The notes under the pieces were generated by a model. The model made no database searches and was not told the origin of the DNA. It saw only the letters and a program-made list of their open reading frames with translations. Below, one piece after another: positions 21,673 to 30,320 of a stretch of 40,452 bases of DNA (positions are counted from its first letter, which is position 1; every line of letters begins with the position of its first letter). The DNA lies in assembly GCA_027307045.1 (NCBI GenBank), contig DAHUXR010000036.1, forward strand, positions 1 through 40,452, written 5' to 3'. This DNA is from Acidobacteriaceae bacterium (GTDB taxonomy: Bacteria; Acidobacteriota; Terriglobia; Terriglobales; Acidobacteriaceae). Both the position numbers and the translations under genes were made by a program.

Positions 21673-21678
21673 TATTGC

Positions 21679-22767
21679 ATGCCCCACGGTCTCACGCAAC
21701 AAGTGCAGAATGCGCCGCCCATTCCGGGACTTCAGTCCGGCAAGAAAGCCATCGTGATTATTTTTGAAACCGACTGCCCCACCTGCCAGCTTGCGCTGCC
21801 TTATCTGAATTCGCTTGAGAGAGATTCCGTGCAGGTGATTGGGCTTTCGCAGGATGATGAGAGATCGACGCGTGAGTTTGTGAGCCAGTTGAAGATTTCT
21901 TATCCGGTGAAGCTGGATTCAGGGCTGAAGATTTCGCGCGCGTACGATCCGCAAAATGTCCCTACGTTTTATCTGCTCGATGAAAGCGGGCAGGTGAAGC
22001 AGACGCTGGCGGGCTTCGATAAACAGGGCCTGAATGAACTTGCCGCAGCCGTGGGCCAGCCGCCGATTGCGCCAGCCGATGATGGTGCTCCCGCGTGGAA
22101 GCCGGGATGCAGTTCGCGGCATTTGGAGCCGGAAATGCAGGGCACAAATTCCCACGACAGCGGTGCGAAGTTAATGCGCCGCACGGGCGACCCGGCTTCG
22201 CGCATCACGCTGCGCGATGAAGAAGACCTTTTTGAGTATTGCCGCCAGAAATTTGGCGACGCGCTGCCGGTAATTCCTCCGACTATCGAAAAAGTTGAGG
22301 CGATGGTGAAAGCTTCTGGGCTCGCGCCCGAGACGGTGATTGCGCGCGTGCCGCCATTTTATGGTGAAGCGACCGTCGAGAAGATTGCGGCCAATGCGGT
22401 GATGGCCGGATGCGTTCCGGAGATGATGCGCGTGCTGCTGCCGCTGGTACGCGCCGCATGCGACGAGCGTTTCAATCTTCACGGTGTGCAGGCGACGACG
22501 CATTTTGCAGCGCCGCTGGTAATGATCAACGGCCCAGTGCGGCGGGAACTGGGCTTCTGGTCAAAACAGAATGTTTTTTCCAATGTGGCCCGCGCCAACA
22601 GCTCGTTGGTACGTGCGTTTCAGTTGGTCCTGCTGAATATCGGTGGCGGTCGTCCGGATGGGATCGACATGTCCGCGCTGGGAAATCCGGGCAAGTTCTC
22701 TTTCTGCATTGCCGAAAATGAAGAAGAGAATCCGTGGGAACCATTTCATGTGACGGGCGGCCTTTAG
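21679..22767 (+). CDS. Thioredoxin-like/UGSC-partner fusion protein, part before an in-frame TAG
   Basis: The first 362 codons of a longer frame. Residues 1-130 form a thioredoxin-like (AhpC/TlpA) domain with the redox pair CPTC at 33-36, an SREFVSQL-like helix and the cis-proline region NVPTFYLLDESG. Residues 175-362 belong to a second domain starting near ITLRDEEDLFEYCRQ that I associate with partners of UGSC selenoproteins but cannot name further. Translation would stop at TAG 22765-22767 after FHVTGGL, in the middle of that domain, while the same frame continues for 159 more codons. It is therefore a nonsense mutation, a sequencing error or a read-through site. Redox chemistry with the adjacent selenoprotein is inferred. 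Confidence 0.7.
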   Translation: MPHGLTQQVQNAPPIPGLQSGKKAIVIIFETDCPTCQLALPYLNSLERDSVQVIGLSQDDERSTREFVSQLKISYPVKLDSGLKISRAYDPQNVPTFYLLDESGQVKQTLAGFDKQGLNELAAAVGQPPIAPADDGAPAWKPGCSSRHLEPEMQGTNSHDSGAKLMRRTGDPASRITLRDEEDLFEYCRQKFGDALPVIPPTIEKVEAMVKASGLAPETVIARVPPFYGEATVEKIAANAVMAGCVPEMMRVLLPLVRAACDERFNLHGVQATTHFAAPLVMINGPVRRELGFWSKQNVFSNVARANSSLVRAFQLVLLNIGGGRPDGIDMSALGNPGKFSFCIAENEEENPWEPFHVTGGL

Positions 22768-23244
22768 CGCGAACAGAGCGCGGTGTCGTTATTCGCCGCC
22801 GAACCGCCGCGCGGTGTAAGCGAGCATACCGCGCCGGCGGGCAAGACCGTGCTGGAGACGATTTCATTCGCGTTGGCTACGGTATGGAGCTATCGCACAT
22901 GCCTGATGCCCGAGGCGATTGTGATTCTGTGCCCAGAGCATGTGAAGACCATCCATCGCGACGGCATTACCAAGGAGCAGGCGCGGCAATTTTTGTTCGA
23001 AAACACCGGGATTCCGGTGCGCCATTATTTGCCGGCGGAGCGCGCGGAAGGCACGCAGCTGGCGGCGAATTATAAAGAGATTACGGTGCGCGGGGAGAAG
23101 TGCTACCAGAAATTCCGGTCACCTGAGGCGATCAGCATATTCGTTGCCGGGGGCACGGCGGGGAAGTTTTCCGCTGTGATCGGCGGTTGGTCAACGGGGC
23201 CGGCGGGCAGCCAGATGGTGACGTATCCGATTCCAGACAAATAG
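22768..23244 (+). CDS. C-terminal part of the thioredoxin-fusion protein, after the in-frame TAG
   Basis: This is the same reading frame as 21679-22767 and continues the same domain without loss of coding character (SLFAAEPPRGVSEHT, then LPAERAEGTQLAANYKEITV, SIFVAGGTAGKFSAV). There is a GTG at 22783 but no ribosome-binding site, so independent translation is doubtful. The stop (TAG, 23242-23244) is part of the AGGAGG site of the next gene. Best read together with the upstream part as one 521-codon gene of uncertain integrity. Confidence 0.6.
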   Translation, partial: REQSAVSLFAAEPPRGVSEHTAPAGKTVLETISFALATVWSYRTCLMPEAIVILCPEHVKTIHRDGITKEQARQFLFENTGIPVRHYLPAERAEGTQLAANYKEITVRGEKCYQKFRSPEAISIFVAGGTAGKFSAVIGGWSTGPAGSQMVTYPIPDK

Positions 23245-23253
23245 GAGGAATGC

Positions 23254-23781
23254 ATGCCAGTAACGATTGTTCATCCAGGGAATGAGAGCGTGCCGAAGGC
23301 GGCCAAGCCACCGGCAAGGCTGGCCAGTCTAAGAGGCAAAAAGATCGGGTTGCTCGATATCAGCAAACCCGGTGGCAGCCTTTTCTTGGATCGGCTGGAA
23401 GAAATCCTGCGCACGAAGTATGGCGTAGTGGAAATCCTGCGAACACGCAAGCCGACGTTCTCCAAGAATGCGCCGCCGCAGATCATCGAACAACTGCGCG
23501 GGATGGACGCGGTGGTGGAAGGGCTGGCTGATTGAGGGTCGTGCACAACGTGCAGTTTGCACGACACGATTGGCCTGGAAAATCTGGGGATTCCGGCGGT
23601 GCCCGTCGCCACCACTGAGTTCACGGCTCCTGCGCGGGTGCAGGCCAGCGCGCTGGGACGCGCGGGCTTTGACGCCGTTTACGTCGAGCATCCCATCCAG
23701 GACCAGACGCCGCAGCAGATCGCCGCACGAGCGGATGCGGTGGCGGAAGAGATTGTGAGGAGGCTTACAGCAGAAGGCTAA
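23254..23781 (+). CDS. UGSC family selenoprotein (in-frame TGA read as selenocysteine)
   Basis: A 175-residue protein in one frame if TGA at 23533-23535 is decoded as Sec94. The context reads GLAD-Sec-GSCTTCSLHD, the motif I know as UGSC. Two protein halves before (KKIGLLDISKPGGSLFLDRL) and after (HDTIGLENLGIPAVPVAT) the codon are both well-formed. A stem-loop with SECIS geometry lies directly after the TGA. AGGAGG lies 6 nt before the ATG. The Sec/Cys cluster suggests a redox role, probably with the upstream thioredoxin fusion. Conventional annotation would split this into a 93-aa gene and a 74-aa gene starting with TTG at 23557. The sel genes needed are not in this window. Confidence 0.85.
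23533..23565 (+). promoter_or_regulatory. Bacterial SECIS element
   Basis: After the TGA and two bases, GTCGTGCA (23538-23545) pairs perfectly with TGCACGAC (23558-23565). Above a single bulged C, AAC (23547-23549) pairs with GTT (23555-23557), leaving a GTGCA apical loop with GU. Distance and shape match bacterial SECIS hairpins recognised by SelB, and the bases also code for the conserved GSCTTC residues. Confidence 0.78.
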
Positions 23782-23817
23782 GTCTGGTCTACTCCGCACT
23801 TGTTGTATATTTTCTGC

Positions 23818-24291
23818 ATGACCACACGGCCAATGCCAACGAGTATAAGGCCCACTCAGCCCATTGTTTGTGCAATCTGCTGCCTGACTATTATTGCTGC
23901 CCTGGTGCTCGGGGTTGGGCTGGCCAGCAATCTCGTGTTGCGTCATGTTGTGCAGACGATTCCGCTTTGGATGGCCGTGATACTTGGGTTTCGCCGCTCA
24001 CCAGCGGCGGGCTGGGTGGCGCTTGCGCCGTTTCTGGTCTGGTTTGTGTTGATGGCTCTCATCTGGTCGTACTTACTCGGCATTTCACATGTACTCAGCG
24101 GCCACTTCTCTCCCATTGAAATTGTCATGACGGTTATCGTTGGCATTGCAGCACTTGCTGGAATCGGCAGTTTCTTTCGTTTTAAATCTTCTTTGTCTCC
24201 TCTGACCGCCGGACTCCTCTTTGTTCTGATGACTGTATTCCAGCTTGTGTGCCTGCGCGTTAGCTTTCTTCCTGCAATTGAGCATCGATAA
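23818..24291 (+). CDS. Hypothetical integral membrane protein
   Basis: A 157-aa protein with about four hydrophobic helices (IVCAICCLTIIAALVLGVGL; WMAVILGF; WVALAPFLVWFVLMALIWSY; IVMTVIVGIAALAGIGSFF; LTAGLLFVLMTVFQLVCL). No family is recognised. The start at 23818 is chosen because a TATATT lies 6 nt upstream (23806-23811), fitting a leaderless transcript; an upstream TTG in frame would place the start inside the promoter. It is convergent with the DUF885 gene. Confidence 0.6.
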   Translation: MTTRPMPTSIRPTQPIVCAICCLTIIAALVLGVGLASNLVLRHVVQTIPLWMAVILGFRRSPAAGWVALAPFLVWFVLMALIWSYLLGISHVLSGHFSPIEIVMTVIVGIAALAGIGSFFRFKSSLSPLTAGLLFVLMTVFQLVCLRVSFLPAIEHR

Positions 24292-24350
24292 CTGAACGCA
24301 ATAGCGAGTTATAGCGCGATAGCCGATGGCCGCATACTGATCCTTAACTC

Positions 24351-24380
24351 TGGCGGCCGATCTCTTCGATCCGGCCGCCA
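24351..24380. terminator. Hairpin between convergent genes
   Basis: TGGCGGCCG (24351-24359) pairs with CGGCCGCCA (24372-24380) around a 12-nt loop. It lies between the stops at 24291 and 24397 and may serve both transcripts, though no long T-run follows on either strand. Confidence 0.55.
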
Positions 24381-24396
24381 TCAATCCAGAACTTAC

Positions 24397-26148
24397 TTAT
24401 TTTGATTTCTGTTCCGCGATCCATTTATCCGTGCGCGCGTCGAGCAAATCGAGCGGTAAGGTCCCGCCATTCAGCATTTCATCGTGAAAGCTGCGGATAT
24501 CAAATTTGGCGCCCAAAGCTTTTTGTGCGCGGTCGCGCAACTCGCGGAACTTGAGCTGCCCGAGCTTATAGCTAAGCGCCTGCGCCGGCCAGGCAATGTA
24601 GCGATCGGTTTCAGATTGGATTGTCGGCTCATCCACAGCGCCGGACTTGCGCATGAAATCCACAACCTGATCGCGCGTCCATCCTTGCGAATGGATTCCG
24701 GTATCGACCACTAGGCGCACGGCGCGGAAAAGTTCAGAGGAGAGGCGGCCATAGTCGGAAGCCGGGTCCTGATAGAAGCCGATCTCTTTGCCGAGTTGCT
24801 CGGCGTAGAGCGCCCAGCCTTCCACATAAGCGTTGAAACCCAGACTGTGGAGGCGGAACTTGGGCAGCCCAGTAAGCTGTTGCTGAACGGACAACTGCAT
24901 GTGGTGCCCGGGGACGCCTTCATGGTAGGCGATGGCTTCGTCATTGATGAGCGAGCGGTCAGCAAAGTTGGATGTGGCCACAACGACGCGGCCGGGTCTC
25001 TTGCCGTCCGGAGTCCCGGTGACATAGTGGGTTGCGGCGGCAGCCTGGAATGCAGGTATGGCTTCAACCGTGACCGGCGATTTGGGCAGGAGATTGAAAA
25101 GCCCTGGAAGTTTGGGCTCCATCTGGGCAATGTAGCGGCGGAAATCATCGAGAATTTGCTCCGCGGAGGTGGGAATGTATTTGGGATTGGTCTTGAGCGA
25201 AGCTCGGTAGGCAGCAAGGTCAGCGAAGCCTGCCTTTTTGGCGATTGCCAGCATCTCACCCTGAATACGTTCGATTTCGCGAAGGCCAAGCTGGTGTATC
25301 TCGTCCGCAGTCATATGCGTGGTGGTGCGGCCATAGATGTCATTCTGGTAGCGCTTTTTGCCGTCTGGAAGCGACGTGATGGCAAGCGCGGTGCGTCCCT
25401 GTGGCGCATATTCCTTGCTGATGAATGTCGCGAAGCTCTTGTAGGAAGGAATAACGTCTTTGTTGACGGCATCCGTAATTTGCTGCGTCAGGCGCTTCTG
25501 GTCTTCGGCGGAGATGGTCGCAGGGTATTTCTTGGTCGGAAGAAGAAAAGGATCAGCGTCGATGACGCCCTGGCACTGCACTGGGACTTTCTCAAGAAGG
25601 AAACGGACGGGCATCAGTTTGTCTTTCATGCCGGCGCGAAGGACTTCAGTGGTTTGGCTGAAGACGCGCGGTACCTGGTGCAGGCGCGCGATGTAGTCTT
25701 CATAATGCTTGACCGAGTCGAAAGGCACGGAAAGAGGAAGGTCCGCGAGTCCGGTATGGATGCCGCCCTGTTGATTGATTGGCATCTCGTACTCTTTGAG
25801 GTCGAAGTCGGCGATGCGCTGTTGGAGCACGCGAACAAGAAGATCGTGAGAGAGCTGGTCCTGGCCAGAAAAGCCGGCGGTTGGAATGGCCTGAAGGCGT
25901 TTTAGAAAATCTTCGTCGGTCTTGTGCCGTTGGGCTATTGCCGCGAGCGAGTGGTCAGAGAGCTTGTCATTGTAGCGATAGTCGCCAAAGGCGGTTGCCC
26001 GCTCAGGCGAGTTGCGGAGATCAGACTCATATTGCTCTTCAAAGAGAGCGTTCTGTGCGGCGAGCCGGTCAGCCACCGGTTTGGGGTTTTGGGCGAAGGC
26101 AGAAACTGCTATTACGACTATTAGAAACAAGCTTTTTTGAAGGCGCAT
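24397..26148 (-). CDS. Secreted DUF885 family metallopeptidase-like protein
   Basis: A 583-aa protein with a signal peptide (SLFLIVVIAVSAFA, cut before QNPKP). The zinc-site motif AYHEGVPGHHMQ lies around residue 406 and a downstream GWALYAEQLGKEIG carries the third-ligand Glu region, as in DUF885 proteins related to M3/M32 type peptidases. It is predicted to hydrolyse peptides or dipeptide esters outside the cytoplasm; substrates are not known to me. The protein has the full family length. No clear Shine-Dalgarno precedes the ATG. It is a single gene divergent from the cupin gene. Confidence 0.9.
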   Translation of the reverse strand: MRLQKSLFLIVVIAVSAFAQNPKPVADRLAAQNALFEEQYESDLRNSPERATAFGDYRYNDKLSDHSLAAIAQRHKTDEDFLKRLQAIPTAGFSGQDQLSHDLLVRVLQQRIADFDLKEYEMPINQQGGIHTGLADLPLSVPFDSVKHYEDYIARLHQVPRVFSQTTEVLRAGMKDKLMPVRFLLEKVPVQCQGVIDADPFLLPTKKYPATISAEDQKRLTQQITDAVNKDVIPSYKSFATFISKEYAPQGRTALAITSLPDGKKRYQNDIYGRTTTHMTADEIHQLGLREIERIQGEMLAIAKKAGFADLAAYRASLKTNPKYIPTSAEQILDDFRRYIAQMEPKLPGLFNLLPKSPVTVEAIPAFQAAAATHYVTGTPDGKRPGRVVVATSNFADRSLINDEAIAYHEGVPGHHMQLSVQQQLTGLPKFRLHSLGFNAYVEGWALYAEQLGKEIGFYQDPASDYGRLSSELFRAVRLVVDTGIHSQGWTRDQVVDFMRKSGAVDEPTIQSETDRYIAWPAQALSYKLGQLKFRELRDRAQKALGAKFDIRSFHDEMLNGGTLPLDLLDARTDKWIAEQKSK

Positions 26149-26284
26149 AGGCGCATTCAGGGTAACAGAGGAAAGAGGTTGCGAAGCAAAGATGGTCCAA
26201 TCAGGCCAAATTGACTTCAGTACTCTGCCAGAGTAGGGTTGCTGCCACAGAACGCAATCGGAAACTCGGTATAGGAGAAAAAAT

Positions 26285-26701
26285 ATGCGAGCAAGACTTG
26301 CTCTTTACGTTGCTGCGGTGTGTTTATGCAGCGCCACGATCCTTTGGGCCCAGGACGCGGTCAAAGTTGATCCCAAACACTATTCAGTTGTCACCGAGAA
26401 CGACCAGGTCCGGATTCTGAAAGTGCACTACGGCCCGCATGAAAAGTCGGTGATGCACAGCCATCCCAACACGGTTGCGGTTTTCCTTACTGATGCCAAG
26501 GGAACGTTCACTTTCCCCGACGGGAAAAAGCAGGACTTCGTGGTGAAGGCGGGCGATGCACAATACAGCGCGGCTGGCACCCATTTGCCGGAAAATACCG
26601 GCGACAAGGACATGGAAGTAATCGTGACCGAGTTGAAAGGCAAAACGGCCCATGCTGCCAAACCAGCGAAGGCAGAGCCCGCCAAGGCGCCGAAGAAGTA
26701 A
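26285..26701 (+). CDS. Secreted cupin-domain protein
   Basis: A 138-aa protein with a signal peptide (LALYVAAVCLCSATILWA) and a single cupin barrel. Metal-type ligands appear in the first motif (GPHEKSVMHSHPNTVAVFL) and the second motif is GDAQYSAAGTHLPENTG. A Lys/Ala/Pro-rich tail (KPAKAEPAKAPKK) ends the protein. GGAG lies 9 nt upstream of the ATG. No enzymatic role can be assigned. A signal-bearing cupin of this size is common in Acidobacteria, as I remember. A hairpin follows. Confidence 0.85.
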   Translation: MRARLALYVAAVCLCSATILWAQDAVKVDPKHYSVVTENDQVRILKVHYGPHEKSVMHSHPNTVAVFLTDAKGTFTFPDGKKQDFVVKAGDAQYSAAGTHLPENTGDKDMEVIVTELKGKTAHAAKPAKAEPAKAPKK

Positions 26702-27074
26702 ATCCAGAGTCGACGTGACATCGAAGTCTCGGGCGTCCCACGATCTCTGTGGGACGCTGTCATTTGCGCGTTGGACACTTCCAATGGCACAATGAATAGT
26801 GACTTTTCAGCCAGTTGGCGCAGGCAAGATTCTGCGTCGAAGCGGGGCTGGAAGTCATCAAAAGAAGTAGTAAGACTGCGGGCTTCAACAACCCCGCGGG
26901 TCGGGCACCGTTTATTCGAGGGCTTCGCGGTAAACCGCTACGCCCTCGCCAATTGCTCGCGCGATCCGGCGCTCGCATTGGCTCACCCAACAGTGCAGTG
27001 GACCTGCTGGAGCCTGTGGATGCTTTCAACATCTCCGTTCCGTTGCGCTAAGCCTCGGGACTGAAGGCGGAAAA
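26702..27074. other. Spacer with two hairpins and no supported gene
   Basis: GCGTCCCAC (26733-26741) pairs with GTGGGACGC (26749-26757), probably ending the cupin transcript. A second stem-loop is GAGGGC (26918-26923) with GCCCTC (26942-26947), enclosing GCGG/CCGC. Short ORFs on both strands (for example a 78-codon TTG-start frame ending at 27051) lack a ribosome site and recognisable features. Confidence 0.5.
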
Positions 27075-28208
27075 ATGTCGACTACGATTGCTCCTTTGGA
27101 AGAGCGAGGCGTCAGTTGCTCGCTCGATAATTACCTTGTACTCCCCGATAACACAATGGATGCGCGCATTGCCGCGGCCAGACGCGAGCTTGGGTCGCGC
27201 GCAGTGGTCCTGGGCCACCATTACCAGCGGGATGAAGTGATCCGCTTTGCCGATTTTCGCGGCGACTCCTACAAACTGGCGCAGGAAGCGGCGCGCACCA
27301 GCGCGGAATACATTGTTTTCTGCGGCGTCCATTTCATGGCGGAAAGCGCCGACGTGCTGGCGCAAGCGGGCCAGCAGGTGATCCTGCCCGATCTCAACGC
27401 GGGATGCTCCATGGCCGATATGGCGGAGATTGGCCAGGTGGAAAGCTGCTGGGAACAGCTTGTTGCGCTAGGACTGACGAATGAATTGGGGCGCGGCATT
27501 ACGCCGCTGACGTACATGAACTCCACGGCGGCGATCAAGGCTTTTTGCGGCGAGCGCGGCGGGCTGGTATGCACGTCGTCCAATGCGCCGGCGGCGTTCA
27601 AGTGGGCATTTGAGCGGAACGAGAAAATACTTTTTCTTCCTGACCAGCACCTGGGCCGCAACACGGCATTTGCCATGGGCATTCCGCTGGAGCAATGCGT
27701 GGTCTGGGACCCATTCATGATTGGCGGCGGAGTTGATCCGGCGCGGTTGCGCAAGGCGAAAGTGATTTTGTGGAAGGGACATTGCTCGGTACACCAGCGC
27801 TTTTTGCCTGAACACGTGGACCGAGTTCGAGCGTTGCATCCGGGGATCAAGGTGATTGTTCATCCGGAATGCCGTTGGGAGGTCTGCCAAAAAGCTGACG
27901 GCATTGGTTCGACTGAAAGCCTCATCAAGATGATTGCCGACGCTCCTGCGGGCAGCAAGTTTGCCGTGGGGACGGAAATCCATCTGGTCAATCGCATGGG
28001 CAAAGAGTTTGCCCATGAGCGTAAGATGGTGATTACCCTGGATGAGTCCGGATGCCTCTGCACCACCATGTTTCGCATATCGCCGCAGCACCTGTGCTGG
28101 GCGCTGGAGAACCTGACGGAAGGCAACGTGGTGAACCGCATACAGGTCCCGGACGACGTGAAATACTGGTCACGCGTGGCCCTGGACAGGATGTTGGAGA
28201 TACGGTGA
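27075..28208 (+). CDS. nadA: Quinolinate synthase A
   Basis: A 377-aa [4Fe-4S] enzyme that condenses iminoaspartate with dihydroxyacetone phosphate to quinolinate in NAD synthesis. It shows VVLGHHYQRDEVIRFADF, FCGVHFMAESADVL, DLNAGCSMAD, PDQHLGRNTA, VIVHPECRWEVC and GCLCTTMFRISPQHLCW, including the three cluster cysteines in the usual order. The length fits the long form of the family. nadB and nadC are not in the window. DUF2203 follows 24 nt later, so the two may share a transcript. Confidence 0.96.
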   Translation: MSTTIAPLEERGVSCSLDNYLVLPDNTMDARIAAARRELGSRAVVLGHHYQRDEVIRFADFRGDSYKLAQEAARTSAEYIVFCGVHFMAESADVLAQAGQQVILPDLNAGCSMADMAEIGQVESCWEQLVALGLTNELGRGITPLTYMNSTAAIKAFCGERGGLVCTSSNAPAAFKWAFERNEKILFLPDQHLGRNTAFAMGIPLEQCVVWDPFMIGGGVDPARLRKAKVILWKGHCSVHQRFLPEHVDRVRALHPGIKVIVHPECRWEVCQKADGIGSTESLIKMIADAPAGSKFAVGTEIHLVNRMGKEFAHERKMVITLDESGCLCTTMFRISPQHLCWALENLTEGNVVNRIQVPDDVKYWSRVALDRMLEIR

Positions 28209-28232
28209 GTCGCAGTCGAGCAAGATAAATTT

Positions 28233-28679
28233 ATGGCAAAACAAAAAACCTTCACGCTGGACGAGGCGCAGACTCTGGTGCCGGTGTTGCGGTCACTGAT
28301 CAAGCGCGCCATGGACGATAAGGGCGTGATTGAGGCCGTGGAAAAAGAGCTGCTGGACCTGAAGCACCGAATTCTCTTGAGCGGCGGTCTTTTTGTGGAT
28401 ATTCCGGCAGTAGCGCGGCGGCGCGCCGAGCGCGACAAAGCCTTTCAGGACATCAAGGACACGCTGGCGGAAATTGAAGCCATCGGCGTTCAGGTAAAAG
28501 ACCTCGACATTGGCCTGCTGGATTTCCCCTGCGCGGTGGACGATGAGATTGTGCTGCTGTGCTGGAAGTACGGAGAAGAGAAAATCGAGTTCTGGCATGG
28601 CATGGAAGAAGGATTTAAAGGCCGCAAGCCCATCGACGAGCGCATCCTGCGCGGGAAAAAGAAAGAGAAGCCGAATTAG
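28233..28679 (+). CDS. DUF2203 family protein
   Basis: A 148-aa soluble protein starting MAKQKTFTLDEAQTLVPVLR. The conserved GGLFVDIPAVARRRAERD, the GVQVKDLDIGLLDFPC and CWKYGEEKIEFWHG blocks match DUF2203. The function is unknown. The gene sits 24 nt after nadA in the same direction. Its Lys-rich end (GKKKEKPN) is typical of small cytosolic proteins. Confidence 0.85.
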   Translation: MAKQKTFTLDEAQTLVPVLRSLIKRAMDDKGVIEAVEKELLDLKHRILLSGGLFVDIPAVARRRAERDKAFQDIKDTLAEIEAIGVQVKDLDIGLLDFPCAVDDEIVLLCWKYGEEKIEFWHGMEEGFKGRKPIDERILRGKKKEKPN

Positions 28680-28824
28680 CGCGGCTTCGTAGGTTAATTG
28701 GCCGGGAAATGTCGATAATTTCGGCGAGCCGCACGAAGTTAAAAATCGTACTGCCAAAGTATATCCCTGCGATTACAGAAAGCATTGCCACAAAGAGGAG
28801 TCCTCGCTCTGCTTCAGGATGGGC

Positions 28825-29775
28825 TTACGGCTTTCTCCCTTCCACCCATGCCGGCTTGAAGTCTGAATTTGCCAGCCACTTTACTGGACCGAGCATTGAA
28901 TGGATCGCCTGCTCCATGTGGTTGAAGTTGATATGGGCGACGTCATCACTAGGTTGGTGATAGTCAGCGTGCAGGCCATAGCTGGAAACGGTGTGGGCTA
29001 CGATGCCTTTTTTCGCTACGGCATAATTATCGGAGCGCTGAAAAAAATGCCTTTCTGGATGAGGATCAGGGACTAATCTGGCACCGTGTTTCGCCAGTGC
29101 CGGCCCCAGATTGCTACGTTCAAAACCTGTAAGCCACAGTTCACCTGGTTGCACTGCGGAATCGGGCCGTCCGATCATCTCAAATTCCAGGTTGGCGACG
29201 ACATTGACTAACGGTATGGGCGGATGTGTGAGGAAATAGTCTGCGCCCTGGCCAAGTGTCTCTTCACTGCCGAAGAAGACGAACATTACGGTGCGTTTGG
29301 GACGCTTTGCAGCAAGCTTCCGAGCCAGTTGCAAAACGGCCACGCATCCTGACGCGTCGTCGTCGGCGCCGTTATAAATGTTGTCCCGGTCCACCTCTGG
29401 TCCGATGCCAAGATGATCGAAGTGTGCGGTCAGCAAGATTACCTGTTTTCGCAATTTTGGTTCGCGTCCCTGAAGCCAGCCAATCACGTTGCGCGTGTGC
29501 CAGGGAATGGTTGCGCCGCGCACTACCCGCTGAGTGATGACGTCCTGGATATAGCCGCCGTCCACAGGCTCCACGCCGATCTCGCGCAACTCGGATGCCA
29601 GATAGACGGCGGCGATCAATTCATCTTGTGTCCCGCTGCCGCGGCCTTGCAGAGCGTCACTGGCCAGGAACTCCATGGCGCCGCGGATTTGCATTCCTTC
29701 TTGCTCATCAACCCCGGCATGCCCGGAAGATCCCAGGAACAAGCTCAATACGATTACGATTGGCAGCTTGAGCAT
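28825..29775 (-). CDS. Secreted M28 family aminopeptidase-like protein
   Basis: A 316-aa protein with a signal peptide (LKLPIVIVLSLFLGSSGHA) and an M28 zinc site: TAHFDHLG (His, Asp), GADDDASGCVAVLQLA (bridging Asp), GSEETLGQGA (catalytic and ligand Glu), and HADYHQPSDDVAHIN (last His). It likely removes N-terminal residues from peptides outside the cytoplasm. AGGAGG lies about 15 nt before the ATG at 29775, longer than ideal; a longer in-frame reading to 29874 would put the signal peptide inside the protein and is rejected. Confidence 0.9.
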   Translation of the reverse strand: MLKLPIVIVLSLFLGSSGHAGVDEQEGMQIRGAMEFLASDALQGRGSGTQDELIAAVYLASELREIGVEPVDGGYIQDVITQRVVRGATIPWHTRNVIGWLQGREPKLRKQVILLTAHFDHLGIGPEVDRDNIYNGADDDASGCVAVLQLARKLAAKRPKRTVMFVFFGSEETLGQGADYFLTHPPIPLVNVVANLEFEMIGRPDSAVQPGELWLTGFERSNLGPALAKHGARLVPDPHPERHFFQRSDNYAVAKKGIVAHTVSSYGLHADYHQPSDDVAHINFNHMEQAIHSMLGPVKWLANSDFKPAWVEGRKP

Positions 29776-29904
29776 GATGGAATATGCGCGCCTCCTGTTG
29801 CAGTATAGCGTGAAAGGCACTGGAATTTGGGCGGACATGGCAGGGCATTGCGCCCCGATACAAAACTTGCGCACCGGAAGGTTTTGTTGCTTAGAGACAA
29901 AGCA

Positions 29905-30195
29905 TCAATAATGCGCGGAAGCTGAGACGACGATCAATACGACTAAAGCGGCAAACTCCAGGGCAAAGCCCCATAGAATCCCGAAGACTACTTCGCGATG
30001 CTTGCTGCGGGCAGAATAAATTGCCCCCGCGGCGAACCAGACAAGTTGTATGCCAAAGGGGATAAACAGGAAGGAATATGCTTTGGACATGTTGTCGCTT
30101 TTTACTCGGTTGAAGACGGGCATGACGATTGAGAACAACAGTACCGCCAGAACAAAAGTTACTATTGCGAAAATTGCGACTTGTCCTTTGCGCAT
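29905..30195 (-). CDS. Small membrane protein
   Basis: A 96-aa protein with about three hydrophobic helices (VAIFAIVTFVLAVLLFSIVM; YSFLFIPFGIQLVWFAAGAI; ILWGFALEFAALVVLIVVSA). GGAG lies 7 nt upstream of the ATG at 30195, a firm start. No family is recognised. It sits between the M28 gene and a terminator that ends the next upstream gene, so it is its own transcription unit. Confidence 0.7.
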   Translation of the reverse strand: MRKGQVAIFAIVTFVLAVLLFSIVMPVFNRVKSDNMSKAYSFLFIPFGIQLVWFAAGAIYSARSKHREVVFGILWGFALEFAALVVLIVVSASAHY

Positions 30196-30271
30196 GTGCT
30201 TTCTCCAAGCGGAAAATCGCTCTCCGGTAGAGTTTCTCCCCGAGCAGCAGAGCAGTCTTAAATGGCTATTT

Positions 30272-30310
30272 TAAGTTAAAGAACAGGCTGGGCTGTCCCA
30301 GCCTGTTCTT
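30272..30310 (-). terminator. Strong intrinsic terminator of the Het-C/VWFA gene
   Basis: A perfect 14-bp stem (AAGAACAGGCTGGG with its complement) and a 4-nt loop at 30279-30310, followed on the minus strand by TTTAACTTAA. It lies 10 nt after the stop at 30321. Confidence 0.88.
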
Positions 30311-30320
30311 GTGGCCGTTA

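Noticed and set aside
22765..22767. TAG as a pyrrolysine codon
   Set aside because: Several genes in the window, including this one, end with TAG, there is no methylamine methyltransferase context, and no downstream structure is apparent.
23557..23781. Independent 74-aa gene
   Set aside because: It has a TTG start without a ribosome site and is in frame with the preceding TGA; better explained as the C-terminal half of the UGSC selenoprotein.
24796..25905. Plus-strand ORF of 369 codons
   Set aside because: It lies wholly antisense to the DUF885 gene, which has clear motifs, a signal peptide and full family length.
26760..27051. Overlapping short ORFs on both strands before nadA
   Set aside because: None has a good start, coding composition or recognisable feature.
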